NCBI GenBank assembly: GCA_963920525.1
Contig: OY986435.1
Location: 96,328,227-96,392,226 of the forward strand
From: Dichetophora obliterata
Taxonomy: Eukaryota; Arthropoda; Insecta; Diptera; Sciomyzidae
Reading direction: 5' to 3'
Length of the DNA: 64,000 nucleotides
Shown: piece by piece, positions 32,827-42,636 of the stretch
How the letters are laid out: every line of letters begins with the position of its first letter
Numbering within the stretch: position 1 is the stretch's first letter
Position numbers and translations under genes: made by a program
Notes under the pieces: model-generated
Seen by the model: only the letters and a program-made list of their open reading frames with translations
What the model was told of the DNA's origin: nothing
The model's database searches: none

Positions 32827-33775
32827 TCATTTTTTCTGCAACTGCATTGCCTTGCGTAGCTGATTTTCGGGTGAATTGTTTTCCTTAAACGGAATTGAGT
32901 CTGAAATAAGATTTATAAATTTAACTTTTAATTTGAAATAGATGAGCGTATATTTTAGTCAGTGTATTTAAAAATAACATATAAGCAAACACATTGCAAA
33001 AATAAATTGGTTTAATTTTTGATTGAAACTGATTTATGTTTTGTATTTGCAATGGTTAAAAGCTAATCAAATCAAATCTCAAACATTCCTGTGTTCTTAC
33101 CGATTAGGGCACTGTAGAAATTTTCCAAACTTTTTAGGCGTTTTTTTCCGTGGACTCCATCTACGTTGTAAGCTACTGTGATTTCTGTTGCAAGTAATTT
33201 ACGCAGGTTTCTTTCTACTCCTTCAGGTTGCAACAATGTTTTCATGGCCTTGATCTATGAAGATTAGACAAATATAGTTGGCTTGAATATGCCTTGAATA
33301 TGGGAATAATAAGGTCTTGAATATGCTGCCGTAAAAGTTGAGACATTAAGACTTTTTGCTCAGCCAGTGCTTCCACTGCAATTTTAAACTGGTCTTAAAA
33401 AAGAATAGAACCAAATTTAATTTGTTTTTCTTTTTGTTTGATTTTGTTTGTTGGTAATATACAAATGAATTAAATTACTATACCTTAAAGCACTCCAAAT
33501 TGTCGTTGCGTATTGGCTGAGAATAAGATTCATACATAAATGATGAGCGAAAACTAATACATTTTTTAAACGTATACCTTTCATGTCATCAATTTTATTT
33601 TCTAAAATTTTGCAATTACAGTGAGTAGTTCGGTGGGCTATAAAAGAAAATCAATAATTTATATATGTTACATAAATATTTTAATTAGTATTACTCGATA
33701 CTTACGCGAAGACTCTGATTTAAACGAAGATGACATACGATAAATTTTTTTTGGTGGACTTTTAGATTGAGACAT
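32827..33775 (-). CDS. DUF4806-domain accessory gene, spliced
   Basis: Exon 1 is 33706-33775 (MSQSKSPPKKIYRMSSSF..., donor CGC|GTAAGT). Exon 2 is 33578-33637 (acceptor TTATAG, ends KIDDMK, donor GTATAC). A third exon starts at 33393 after TTTTTTAAG and reads DQFKIAVEALAEQKVLMSQL, likely a coiled coil. The next exon, 33101-33254, gives MKTLLQPEGVERNLRKLLAT, AYNVDGVHGKKRLKSLENFY and donor ATCG|GTAAGA. The last, 32827-32900 (acceptor TTTCAG), restores the frame as ALID-SIPF and stops after QLQKK. The RNLRKLL...YNVDGVHGKKRL stretch fits the DUF4806 pattern (two helices around a W/Y-x-G-x-x-GK turn). The junction between 33393 and 33254 needs an unusual GC donor or contains a frameshift. Function is unknown; the position suggests a TnpA-like partner of the transposase. 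Confidence 0.68.
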
Positions 33776-33946
33776 TTCCAGAGATTTTAAATTCAATTTT
33801 ATTTGATAAGTTTGCTGTATTTTATATGGTTTTTTTTATATTATATATTTTATATTGAATGTTTTAAATCGAAAAAAAATTACCCACAAATAAAATTATA
33901 AAGTTCACAGTTTCTATGACAGATGACTCAACGAAAAAAATTTAGT

Positions 33947-35839
33947 TTATGATTTATAGCAACAGTGCACCATTGGCATTAACAACAAATCTTCGTTGTA
34001 CGGAATGCCAATCGCCTTACAGACAATGTCTGAAAAGGGAAATGCCTCATCTACATTAGAAGGTTCCAAATCTAATAAATATATCCGCAAGGTCATTGAA
34101 TCAGTAGGTTCTTTGTAAAAGCTGCGTAAATTTTTTAATCTCCGACCAATAATGTGTTCATGAGTCAGTGATTGAATTCGGATAGGGATGTCATCCTTTA
34201 TATAGCAGAAGCAATCTGGAGTTTTTGTACTTAAGGTGTATCCTCGAAAAATACATGTTTTCATTTTTTTATCCAATATTTTGGGTCTATCGTGATTCGG
34301 AGGAATCGAAAATGTTTCTTCTTGAATTTTTCTATTTATTTGCTCCAGGATTTTTGTTGGTTTTTTTTTAAATTTTTTTAATGACTGCAAATAGTTTTCA
34401 AACGCATACGATGAGCCTGCAGTTGGATTTCCAACAAGTTCAATAGTATCTTTCAAATGCAGTAAACTATGGATATTATAAGAAACACTGTTTTGGCTGA
34501 ATAAAGTAGGAAAATTCTGCACAAAAAGATTTAGCATTTCTTGTGCTAGTTTCAAGTTTTTACTGCATTGCTTTGGACCACAGAGCAGTCTATAAGAGCA
34601 ATGAAGCAACAAGAACTCATAATATAGGTCGTCATGTAATACATCCCTTAGTGCAATGATTCCTGAATACAATAAAAATTGCCGGAATTCAGTTGCTTTC
34701 CAGCTAAAAAGTTCGTCTAACGCCCTCGGCTTGCGAGCAAACTCTTTTGGAACATGACTACGCATTGAAATCAATTTCGCAGATATGTTTACCTTACTAG
34801 AATTTGGAATTTTAACGCAAACTTTGTTGTTGATTAGTCGAATTAAAAATTTGCGCATCACTCCTAAATCCACTAGGTGCATACAGTCTAAGCTAATCTG
34901 GCTAACCATAGAAACGTTAAGATTTTCAAGTGCTGTTGTTTTTGTTAAATAGTTTTGATGATGCTGGTTTGGGTACTTTCTACTAGAAAAATCTTTATCT
35001 GTGATGAGAACACCCGATTTTGTGCTGTAGGTTAAGACTCCGTCGAGTTTTTTTCCAACCTGTGTGCATTTTGTGCAGCCATGTCTCGATGCATGGGATG
35101 GTGTTCCACTTATAAACGCTCTTGCAGGAGCATCACAAACTATAGCTCTAATGTTAATTTTTACCTTTTTTCCTGATAGTTCTAACCAATTCTTTTGTAT
35201 ATATAACATCTCAGAAGTAAATGCGCTTGAATAATCATCACAACTACTTGGCTTAGTTTTACCCAAAAAGATACCTACCGGAAATACAGGCACGCCTTCC
35301 AAGTCATTTAACCTCACTAAAATTGGCCATAATTGCGTCCTTGAACTTTTATAAAGAGGTAGTCCGTCGATATTAACGTCAATGGTAATATTATTGCGAA
35401 AATTAACTACATCTGCTAATTTTTGTAATTGCTGGGTCAGTCCTATATGAAGGTATGACCCTCCCGCGACTTGTTCAATTTCTGGCCTAATAGGAGAGCT
35501 AAATTCATAAAAATTACATACATTTAAATTTTCATCTTTCAGAATTTTTATTAAGTCCTGAGTGCATTGCCTAGTTGGTCTATGTTTTAGGAACCATTGC
35601 CTCAATTTTTCACTTAAATTTAATTCTTCAAAGCTGTCATTAATCTGCCAACCTAAAATAGCGCTGTAAGATTCTACAGCCGCATTTTCCCGGTTTTGTT
35701 CAATTTTTTCACTTATCCCTTCTATTATATCACATTCTGATGAAGCTGCCTCAAATTTTTTTAAATATTTTTCTTTCTCATTTTTAATTAATCTTTTTAA
35801 ATGACGTTTACTATTCATGTCTGCTATTATTTTTTCCAA
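33947..35839 (-). CDS. Transposase_21-type DDE transposase, intact
   Basis: A single uninterrupted 630-residue frame. The N terminus is basic with a short coiled-coil-like stretch. The catalytic core is readable: DGLPLYKSSRTQLWPI (Asp about 158), VCDAPARAFISG with a zinc-type H..C..C (SRHGCTKC, Asp about 236), DCMHLVDLGVMRKF near 318, WKATEFRQFLLY near 381-390, NIHSLLHLKD near 455 and SSYAFENYLQSLKKF (Glu about 481). This is the arrangement of the animal Transposase_21/EnSpm-related family, in which Asp, Asp and Glu hold the metal ions for strand transfer. Transposition occurs in the nucleus. The start at 35839 is the first ATG; a second lies 7 codons on. No lesion is visible, so the copy may be young. 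The DUF4806 gene follows 170 bp downstream on the same strand. Confidence 0.85.
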   Translation of the reverse strand: MEKIIADMNSKRHLKRLIKNEKEKYLKKFEAASSECDIIEGISEKIEQNRENAAVESYSAILGWQINDSFEELNLSEKLRQWFLKHRPTRQCTQDLIKILKDENLNVCNFYEFSSPIRPEIEQVAGGSYLHIGLTQQLQKLADVVNFRNNITIDVNIDGLPLYKSSRTQLWPILVRLNDLEGVPVFPVGIFLGKTKPSSCDDYSSAFTSEMLYIQKNWLELSGKKVKINIRAIVCDAPARAFISGTPSHASRHGCTKCTQVGKKLDGVLTYSTKSGVLITDKDFSSRKYPNQHHQNYLTKTTALENLNVSMVSQISLDCMHLVDLGVMRKFLIRLINNKVCVKIPNSSKVNISAKLISMRSHVPKEFARKPRALDELFSWKATEFRQFLLYSGIIALRDVLHDDLYYEFLLLHCSYRLLCGPKQCSKNLKLAQEMLNLFVQNFPTLFSQNSVSYNIHSLLHLKDTIELVGNPTAGSSYAFENYLQSLKKFKKKPTKILEQINRKIQEETFSIPPNHDRPKILDKKMKTCIFRGYTLSTKTPDCFCYIKDDIPIRIQSLTHEHIIGRRLKNLRSFYKEPTDSMTLRIYLLDLEPSNVDEAFPFSDIVCKAIGIPYNEDLLLMPMVHCCYKS

Positions 35840-36217
35840 TTTATTGATGGTTTATTTATTTAATGTCGTCTAAATTTTTATTTGTAACTGCTTAAATTTT
35901 ATTTTTACTTCACTTTTTGGCCTTATTATTCCTTTTTTTTTGTCACAATTACATTTGCAGCTGTTCTATACACGAAATCAACAAAAATTTAAAATTTTTA
36001 AAGCAAATTGTCAAATTCAAAGCAAATTTACTCGAAAACGATCAAGTTTACTGCTTTTCTTTGTCATATCCGTTATTTTTTTCCTTAATTCAATTTATTT
36101 TAATTTGCGCCAGAAGTCAACATTGAATTGAATATGTCAGGGAATCCGCTTTGAGCAGTGTGAGCATTAAGTTCATTGAATTGACCCGTTGCTGCACTAT
36201 CTTGGGTCAATAAAGCA

Positions 36218-36239
36218 ACTAGTGAGTAAATGAACTAGT
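36218..36239. repeat. ACTAGT subterminal repeats (right end)
   Basis: Two ACTAGT sites (36218-36223 and 36234-36239) plus a degenerate AGCTAGC lie within 70 bp of the right end. There are fewer than on the left side, so the arrays are asymmetric. Confidence 0.7.
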
Positions 36240-36288
36240 GAAGTAGCTAGCGATACAGTAGCAATTGGTTACTCTCAATACTGGCGGG

Positions 36289-36747
36289 TGGTTCAAGGAA
36301 CATGTGAAATGCAGACGAAACATCAACTATAGTAGCAGCTGCTAATGCTTTTTACCTGAATTATAACAAAAATGAAATATATAATGAACATGAACCCATA
36401 ACAAAGTAGCCTTATAACCCGTAGGTTTTTGCCTGAAGTGAAATTTTCTGCACGTCGAAATGAATTTCTTTGATTTATTTCAAATGGTTGCGATGAATAT
36501 TCAATTTTCATATTTTTTGAAAAATATTTATTTTCAGGATTTGCTGCATTTTCTTCTGCTAAATTTTGCTCAAGTGGCTCAATGTCGTCTTTATCCTAAA
36601 CACGCTAACTTCACTTTAATCATTCTCCTCGTCTGATAATGCAAAATCATCGTCACTATTGCACGGAGATTTGCCCGCTTCGCTTTCCATATCAAAATCC
36701 ATTTCTAGTTCATCTCGCTGCCTTCTTTCACGTAAAACTCTATCCAT
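36289..36747 (-). pseudogene. piggyBac-type transposase, N-terminal part
   Basis: The minus strand starts with MDRVLRERRQRDELEMDFDM and an acidic stretch (NSDDDFALSDEEND), typical of piggyBac N termini. After stops and shifts the frame reads IVDVSSAFHMFLEP, ending exactly at the transposon boundary, where the other half continues VENIILNMTN. At least two frame changes show it was already decaying or has decayed since. The terminal TTAA and TIRs were not located. Confidence 0.68.
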
Positions 36748-36959
36748 TTTTTATTAAATACTTCGAAACACAAGCAAAATTCAAATAAATGCGCAAACAA
36801 ACTTCACTTATGTGTGTTCCAGAACAAACTGAATTTCATAAAACGAAAAAAATAAGAGCGTGCTATAAATCCGCACACAAAAATAAGCGGCAATTCCAGG
36901 TACCTGCTTATGTGTATGCGCGCACATACACAGGGACCGATTCGTAACTATAACTGCAC

Positions 36960-38661
36960 CAGGGTTGATATTTTCGGTACAATTGTACTTTTTTGGTACA
37001 TTTTATTTCACTCTATAATAAACAGAGAATTTAGAACTCTAAGCTTTAAGAGACTTCAAAAATTTATCTAGTTCTAAACTTTGGTGCTCTGTAAAATACA
37101 TAAAAAATTATTTTAAAGAGTCGGTTTTCTCCAAATTATATAAAATTACTTAAGGAATTCTTTCAACTGACAACAAGTGCTAAAAGAATATTTTATTTTT
37201 AAAGTTTAATGAAAACCAATTACAGAAACAGACTGCAGATTGTAGCAATTTATTTTAATTACTTTAAGCAAAATATTTTTTTAAAATCTAGTGAACTAAA
37301 TGCCACAATATTGATTTCAGTAGTAATATATCAAATGAAAAAAATTTCTAAAAGTTGACTGAAAGTGAAGAATTGCTTGACTGAAAGATTTTCCCATGAA
37401 ATTCTTTCGTTATCTCAGCATAGGAAGGCCCTAAAATTTAAAAAAAAAATTTCGTCTGGATTGTGTCAGATTTCGGGTGGATGCGTGTTTGACCTTAAGG
37501 CATCTGTGAAGAACCTGATTTTAAAAATATTAGAGGCCTTTTTATATTAAGATAACGAAAGAAATTCGCAAGTTTATAGACATTTTTGTTTTTTAATTAT
37601 GAAAATACCTCTGAACTTTATGTATATATGATTTTTTATAGATTTTATTGATTTCATTTTATGAATATTATAAGACCACTTGTATAAGACCTTTTAGTGA
37701 TTATAAAAAAACCTTGTGATTAATTAAAAATAAATAGAAACCTTTGTAATTTTTATAAGTAATTTTTATAAATTTTTTATAAATAAAAGCTAGGAAGGAA
37801 TTATCTTCGACTGGGTCGAAGCTAAGATACCCCCACAGTATGTTCTTAATTACGCATGTTTTTAAAGTTTGATGACGTCACTTCGTATAGATTATGGTTG
37901 TGGAGTTTAACCAATTTTGCGAAAACTCAAATGTAGAACACGTTTAAGATATGGAAGATAATGTGTTAAATATGCTGTTAATACTCACATTTTTATGGAA
38001 TTTATAAAAGTTATGCTACTTTGACGACGTCTGGGAGACTGGTAGAGTTTATATCTATTTTACCAAATTCTGTACTCAAAGTGGAATTTAATATACATAC
38101 TTAGCATATGTTCATAGTTTTAATTTATTAAATTAATTTTAGCGGTATTTTTAGAGACTTAACCGTTTTCATATAATTACTTTGCTTAGGAAGTAGGCGT
38201 AGTTTTTATACTATTTTTACAAATTTGAAATATATGGTGAATATTTTACTTCAAAGCTTATGTGTACAATACCAAGTAACTGCATAAATTTTTGAGGCGT
38301 TTTCAGAAATTTCATTGTTTGACAAAGAAGGCGTGGTCAACCGATTTTTATCGTTCTCGAACTTGATCTTTGTTTTTTAATATATACACATATACCAAAT
38401 TTAAATACGATAGCTTTAAAATTGCAGCTGCAATAGTCTCGACAGATTCACCTAGCGAAAGCGGCTCAGGAGGTGATGCTGATCAAGACTTTATATATTT
38501 TTCTATACCTGCCACGCCTCCTTATTAGCATTACAAATGGAGTGACAAAGTTAATGCAGTCTGCGTGGAGTAAAGAAAATGTATTCCATACCTTTTTTAT
38601 CATTTAGTACAATTTTTTCGAAATTTGTGTACCAAAATGAAAAAGTAATTTATCAACCCTG
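36960..38661. mobile_element. Non-autonomous hAT element with perfect 8-bp TSD
   Basis: The 1.7-kb element has ends CAGGGTTGATATTTTCGGTA and the inverse CAGGGTTGATAAATTACTTT. AACTGCAC is duplicated perfectly (36952-36959 and 38662-38669). GTACAATT/AATTGTAC motifs lie inside both ends. It has no transposase frame. The right half contains a dispersed repeat (37796-38450) also found at 60.4 kb, so either the repeat was captured or it inserted later. Confidence 0.9.
37796..38450 (+). repeat. Dispersed fly repeat (TTCGACTGGGTCGAAG), copy 1
   Basis: The shared order with 60405-60845 is ATTWTCGACTGGGYCGAAG, GATGACGTCACTTYGTAT, a run of modules with GTAGGCG, and ACGATAGCTTTAAAATT-like sequence. It is non-coding; similar repeats are common in fly genomes. 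Confidence 0.65.
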
Positions 38662-38669
38662 AACTGCAC

Positions 38670-39371
38670 AGGCAAATACAGTAAGGGTAAAAATTAAAAA
38701 ACGTGTTTTTTTGGTTGTTCAGGTCATGATATAATTACCAGGTATTATTATTCGCTGAAAATCAGCTGGGGATAAACTGTCATTTTGGGTATTTAGAGTC
38801 AAAATGTAGCGAGAAGGTGGAAACAGTATTGCTTCTTGTATTATTTCAAATCAGAAATCTGCAAACGATAGGGGTATTCACAATGTGGTGTATTTATGAT
38901 TAGTTTATATTAAATATCCAATATTTAAAAGTTATTGTGAACGAACTTTTAATAAAGTGTTGTATTTTTAAAATCAGCTAATTGTTTGCGTATTTTTGTT
39001 TGGAAATAAAAACGGAAATCATAATTTTACTGTAGGAAATCATAAAAATTTAAACAAAACACCACATTATAATAATTTTTATTAAATAATATTACATTGC
39101 AGCCAGTAGCTTTGAGTAAAAATGCTTTTGGGAATAAACATTATGCATTTTGTTTTTTGTAATTTTACAAAACTTAATACAACTATCAAATTTAAATATT
39201 TATCTTGTCCTTGCACGTGATGTTAGTGGCGTGATAAATGACAATTTTATTAGTTCATTACATCAAAAAATAAACAAGCATAAGAGCAACAATATGATTC
39301 AAAGTTCTATTGTCTGACTTTTAAAAAGTTCAATTACTATAAAGCCTTTTTATCGTTTAGCGTAATACAAT
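38670..39371. other. AT-rich spacer
   Basis: No recognised gene or element ends. Confidence 0.4.
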
Positions 39372-39592
39372 CAGCCATATCATGAGCAATTTTTCACGCG
39401 GAATCGGAAAAGGGAGTTTTCATTTTTAAGACAAAGCTCACGAAAATTTTGGAAATTTTAAATGCAAATTCGTTCATCATCGGTTTATCAAAAATATTGC
39501 ATTAAAAATTTCCAAAATGGTCTTGAAATTTATCATAAAAATGAAAACTCAATTTTCCAATTTCGCATGAAAAATTATTCATTATAGGGCTG
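39372..39592. mobile_element. Palindromic MITE with CAGCC ends
   Basis: Arms of about 56 bp mirror each other: CAGCCATATCATGAGCAATT at the left, and the inverse of CAGCCCTATAATGAATAATT at the right, both running on to GAGTTTTCATTTTT. The element is 221 bp and nearly all arm. The target duplication is not clear. Confidence 0.75.
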
Positions 39593-40190
39593 AGTGTATA
39601 GTTGTTGAAATATAAACCAAATCAATCGCTTAATAAACGAAATTGCAAAAGTTTTTTATTGTCAAAACTTTTTGTTTTAATTTTTGATTTTTTAATCTTT
39701 TATTAAAATTTGTAATCCGAAAATGCATTCTGCATTTTATGAAGAGCTCTTTCACAGCTTCGGGAAGTTCGTTTGCTGAACACAATTCAGCGAGTTTTTT
39801 TCTGTACTCTTTGCACACTAAATGTTCCTACCTATGTAGCTTGCAACGTACTCTAAGGCGTCCTCGTGCAGTTCGTCAATTTCGTCACCTATTCATGTTC
39901 ATATGTAAACATCTGGGTAAAAGTAAAAGCAAAAATCCCCTTTTACTTCTTGGTGTGCTTGCAGTATTTTTTTTTGACACCAATTTGACACTATATGCCC
40001 AAAGTAACGAGTAAAAGTAGCGATTAATAGTACCTGGTAATTCTATCATGGTTCAGGCAAAATAATTCTACTTTGCAAAATACAATGTCATTCCTCTGAA
40101 CCGTTTTTATTTTATTCAAGGTTAAAGATCAAAATTTTATGCGTGCGCTTACAGGGGACCGATGAGGGTTAAAAAACTCAATTTCTTAAA
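39593..40190. other. AT-rich spacer
   Basis: The frames here (for example 39739-40014) show no family motif; nothing is assigned. Confidence 0.4.
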
Positions 40191-40916
40191 TTTTTTTTTT
40201 CATTACTTAAGTTTTATTTTATTCTTGAAAAACTTGATAAGCAACAACTTAAGCATCAACATGATGACGCACAGCGCTGCCTGGTACAATGCCAGTACCA
40301 CGTGGTGCAGGAATTAAACGCACAGATACGGAACCGCTTTTGCCAGTAACCTTACAGGGCACAGTATGTGGTTTACCAATCTTATTACCCCAGTAGCCAC
40401 GACGTACAGGCACAACAGATAATTTTGCCAAAAAAATTGCACGTATGGCGGTGGCAACTTCCTTGCTGCACTTAACACCCAAACCAATATGGCCATTGTT
40501 GTCGCCGATGGCTACGAATGCCTTGAAGCGTGTACGTTGACCAGCACGTGTGTGTTTCTGTACAGGCATAATCTTCAATACCTCGTCCTTCAATGCAGAG
40601 CCCAAGAAGAAATCAATGATTTCAAACTCTTTAATTTTCAGAGAGTAAAGATAGATTTCCTCTAATGAGTTGATTTTTCCTTCGCGCACCAAACGTCCTA
40701 ATTTAGTCACTGGCACCCACTCTTTGGAGTCTTCCTTGCCACCACGTCCACGACCGCACCCACGGCCACGTCCGCGACCACGACCACCACGTCCTCCACG
40801 AGAGCCAAATCCTCCACGGAATCCACCACGGGCTGGAGCTGCGTCCGCCATTTTGTAGTTATGCAGTTATATAGTTTGACGGTAAAAAACCGAATGGAAA
40901 AACCGAAAATCACCAC
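40191..40916 (-). mobile_element. RpS2: Processed retrocopy of RpS2 mRNA
   Basis: This intronless copy has a plausible 5' leader, the coding frame, a polyadenylation signal (AATAAA at 40218-40223) and an A10 tract at the 3' end (40191-40200). This is the structure left by LINE-mediated retrotransposition of an mRNA. A target duplication was not found. Its 5' end abuts the start of a Jockey-like LINE fragment on the opposite strand. Confidence 0.75.
40249..40851 (-). CDS. RpS2: Ribosomal protein S2 (uS5) retrocopy with in-frame deletion
   Basis: The 200-residue frame has an RGG/GRG-rich N terminus (about residues 8-38), then the S5 domain: [83 protein letters not shown], and [12 protein letters not shown] near 180-191. 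RpS2 sits in the small ribosomal subunit near the mRNA entry and decoding region. Fly RpS2 is about 267 residues. Here GTGIV is joined directly to [11 protein letters not shown], which resembles the family's own C-terminal end (PxxxxHxDA), so roughly 65-70 residues of the C-terminal S5 lobe are missing without breaking the frame. One residue is also lost in the AIRxAIxLAKLS segment. It is open but unlikely to be a working S2. Confidence 0.85.
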   Translation of the reverse strand: MADAAPARGGFRGGFGSRGGRGGRGRGRGRGCGRGRGGKEDSKEWVPVTKLGRLVREGKINSLEEIYLYSLKIKEFEIIDFFLGSALKDEVLKIMPVQKHTRAGQRTRFKAFVAIGDNNGHIGLGVKCSKEVATAIRAIFLAKLSVVPVRRGYWGNKIGKPHTVPCKVTGKSGSVSVRLIPAPRGTGIVPGSAVRHHVDA

Positions 40917-41073
40917 GGTTTTGTCTCTGGGAGATCTACTACAACGAATCTTAGCATTTTACAAGTTACTGCATCTCTAATTTTGAAGAACTATAGGGGT
41001 ACCTCAAGGTGGTATTCTTACTTCCAAGGTAACCCCTTACTTTTTTGTATTTTTATAAATGATATTTTTAAAT

Positions 41074-42258
41074 CAGCGCTGGGCGCCCCATAGCTCACTG
41101 AGCGCTCTCTTAGCGTAACTATTCATATGTACACAAAAGTCACAACAGTAGAGAATATAATTCAGTCGTTCGCTGACGGTGATGCTGTGAAGACCTATGT
41201 CGCAAATTTTGTGTACACTCTTAAAAAACTAACTGTTTGATTTGCACATTCATAATACTTGTGCATTTATTTTTTATATCGTAGAATTTTATATTATCCG
41301 TATAAGATTATTTTATTTATTAATTCATATTATTTGAATTAATTTTCTGATGCTTAATTTTTTGAGTTTTTGATTATAATTTTAGTTATTCGTATATTAA
41401 GATTTTATAATATTAAAATAAAAACCAAATAACAAAAAAAAAAAAAACACCAAAATGTTTAACTCTGAATTGGAAAGTGATTTCTTTTCCGCAGATAATT
41501 TTTCCGACTAAGCAGAATGTTTAATTTTCCACTTTAAGCAAACTAATATAACTTATTTACTTCGAATAAAATGCTAGAGCTTTGATGTTGACATAGAAGA
41601 AATATTGAACACTACCGATGACTAAAAATAAAAACATAAAATAAAAAATAAACACATACAACAGTATGTGTGGGGGTATAAACATGCAGGGTGTATTTCT
41701 TTATTCCTTCCGGATAAGGAAGAGAACGAATAGAATAGATTGTCGTTTATCCAGAACAGAATGAATAAAGAAACAGTATTGGAAAAGAAAGAACATTTTT
41801 TTTTGTTAAAACCAGAAACATATTTTTCATCTTTAATTAAAGACAACAAACACACCAGATAAAATTTTAAAAAATAAAATGCAACAAAGCAATCTAAAAC
41901 ATTTAAACAAAAAATTCTTCCATTTTCATTTAGCGACATTTTACTTCAAACAATCGAATATAACCTCACACACAAGTAATATTCTTTTTATTCTACCTTA
42001 GCTGATAGTATAAAAAGAACGCGTTTGGAATATTCCGTAAGAATAAATAAATACAAAAAGAATATTCCGGATAATCAAAAGTGAATAAAGAAACAAAAAC
42101 AGTCATTCCGAACGTCTGGAATGAATAAAGAAATACAGCCACAAACATGCAAATCTAGATAATTTTGACATCTATTTCGCTCAGTGTGCGCTATTCGAGA
42201 GCGCATCAATACCAACAAGACAAAATAAACTGTGACTGTGTTAAAATGCCCAGCCCTG
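41074..42258. mobile_element. hAT-type element inside the LINE
   Basis: The ends CAGCGCTGGGCG and the inverse CAGGGCTGGGCA fit the hAT CAGNG pattern. The flanks TTTTAAAT and TTCTAACC agree at only 5 of 8 positions, a decayed or altered duplication. CACTGAGCG and GCGCTCT blocks lie inside both ends. Interior frames show no transposase; repeated GAATAAAGAAA motifs occur at about 41700-42130. Confidence 0.65.
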
Positions 42259-42264
42259 TTCTAA

Positions 42265-42600
42265 CCCAGTAAAAAAACATGCAATCGCTCCTATGAGGAG
42301 CAACAAAAGAGCGCTCTTTTGCTGTTTTATTCTATCAAAAAGTGAGCACTTGTGCTCCCTTTACTGTTTTAAAAAATCAATAGGCGAGCAATCAAAAAAA
42401 AAAGCACATAAAGTGAGGCATGTGCTTTCCCAGTAAAAAAACATGTGATCGCTCCTATGAGGAGCAACAACAGAGCGCTCTTTTGCTGTTTTATTCTATC
42501 AAAAAGTGAGCAGTTGTGCTCTTGTGCTTCTTTCCTGTTTTAAAAAAATCAGTAGGCGAGCAATCAATGGAAAAAAAGCACATAAAGTGAGGCATGTGCT
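42265..42600. repeat. Tandem duplication of the element's left end (about 165 bp)
   Basis: CCCAGTAAAAAAACATG, CGCTCCTATGAGGAGCAACA and TTTTGCTGTTTTATTCTATC all recur with a period of about 165 bp, so the left terminal region is present twice in direct orientation. Confidence 0.8.
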
Positions 42601-42636
42601 TTTTAAGAAACTCGATAATTATTTGCTGTGAAAAAT

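Larger units (their letters stand above)
32110..36288 (-). mobile_element. Two-gene transposon: Transposase_21-type DDE plus DUF4806
   Basis: The 4.18-kb element has ends CCCAGCAGTTTTTGG and the inverse of CCCGCCAGTATTGAG, flanked by a 2-bp TG duplication (32108-32109 and 36289-36290). ACTAGT repeats cluster inside both ends. It carries an intact 630-residue transposase and, downstream on the same strand, a spliced gene ending in a DUF4806 domain. The boundaries are fixed independently: removing the element with one TG joins the piggyBac frame LEP to VENIIL without a gap. Transposase type, subterminal repeats and a 2-3-bp duplication fit the CMC/EnSpm (CACTA) group, though the ends do not begin CACTA. 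Confidence 0.86.

Noticed and set aside
33498..33530. Extra exon CCAATACGC...TTTAAG in the DUF4806 gene
   Set aside because: It has acceptor- and donor-like borders, but in the required phase it gives a TAA stop. Skipping it joins exon 2 to the exon at 33393 in frame.
11004..38661. The two hAT elements of almost identical length (1704 and 1702 bp) as one family
   Set aside because: Their terminal and subterminal sequences are unrelated; the equal length is coincidence.
40249..40851. Functional host RpS2 gene
   Set aside because: No introns, an A-tract after AATAAA, a deletion of much of the C-terminal lobe and a residue lost in a conserved helix point to a retrocopy.
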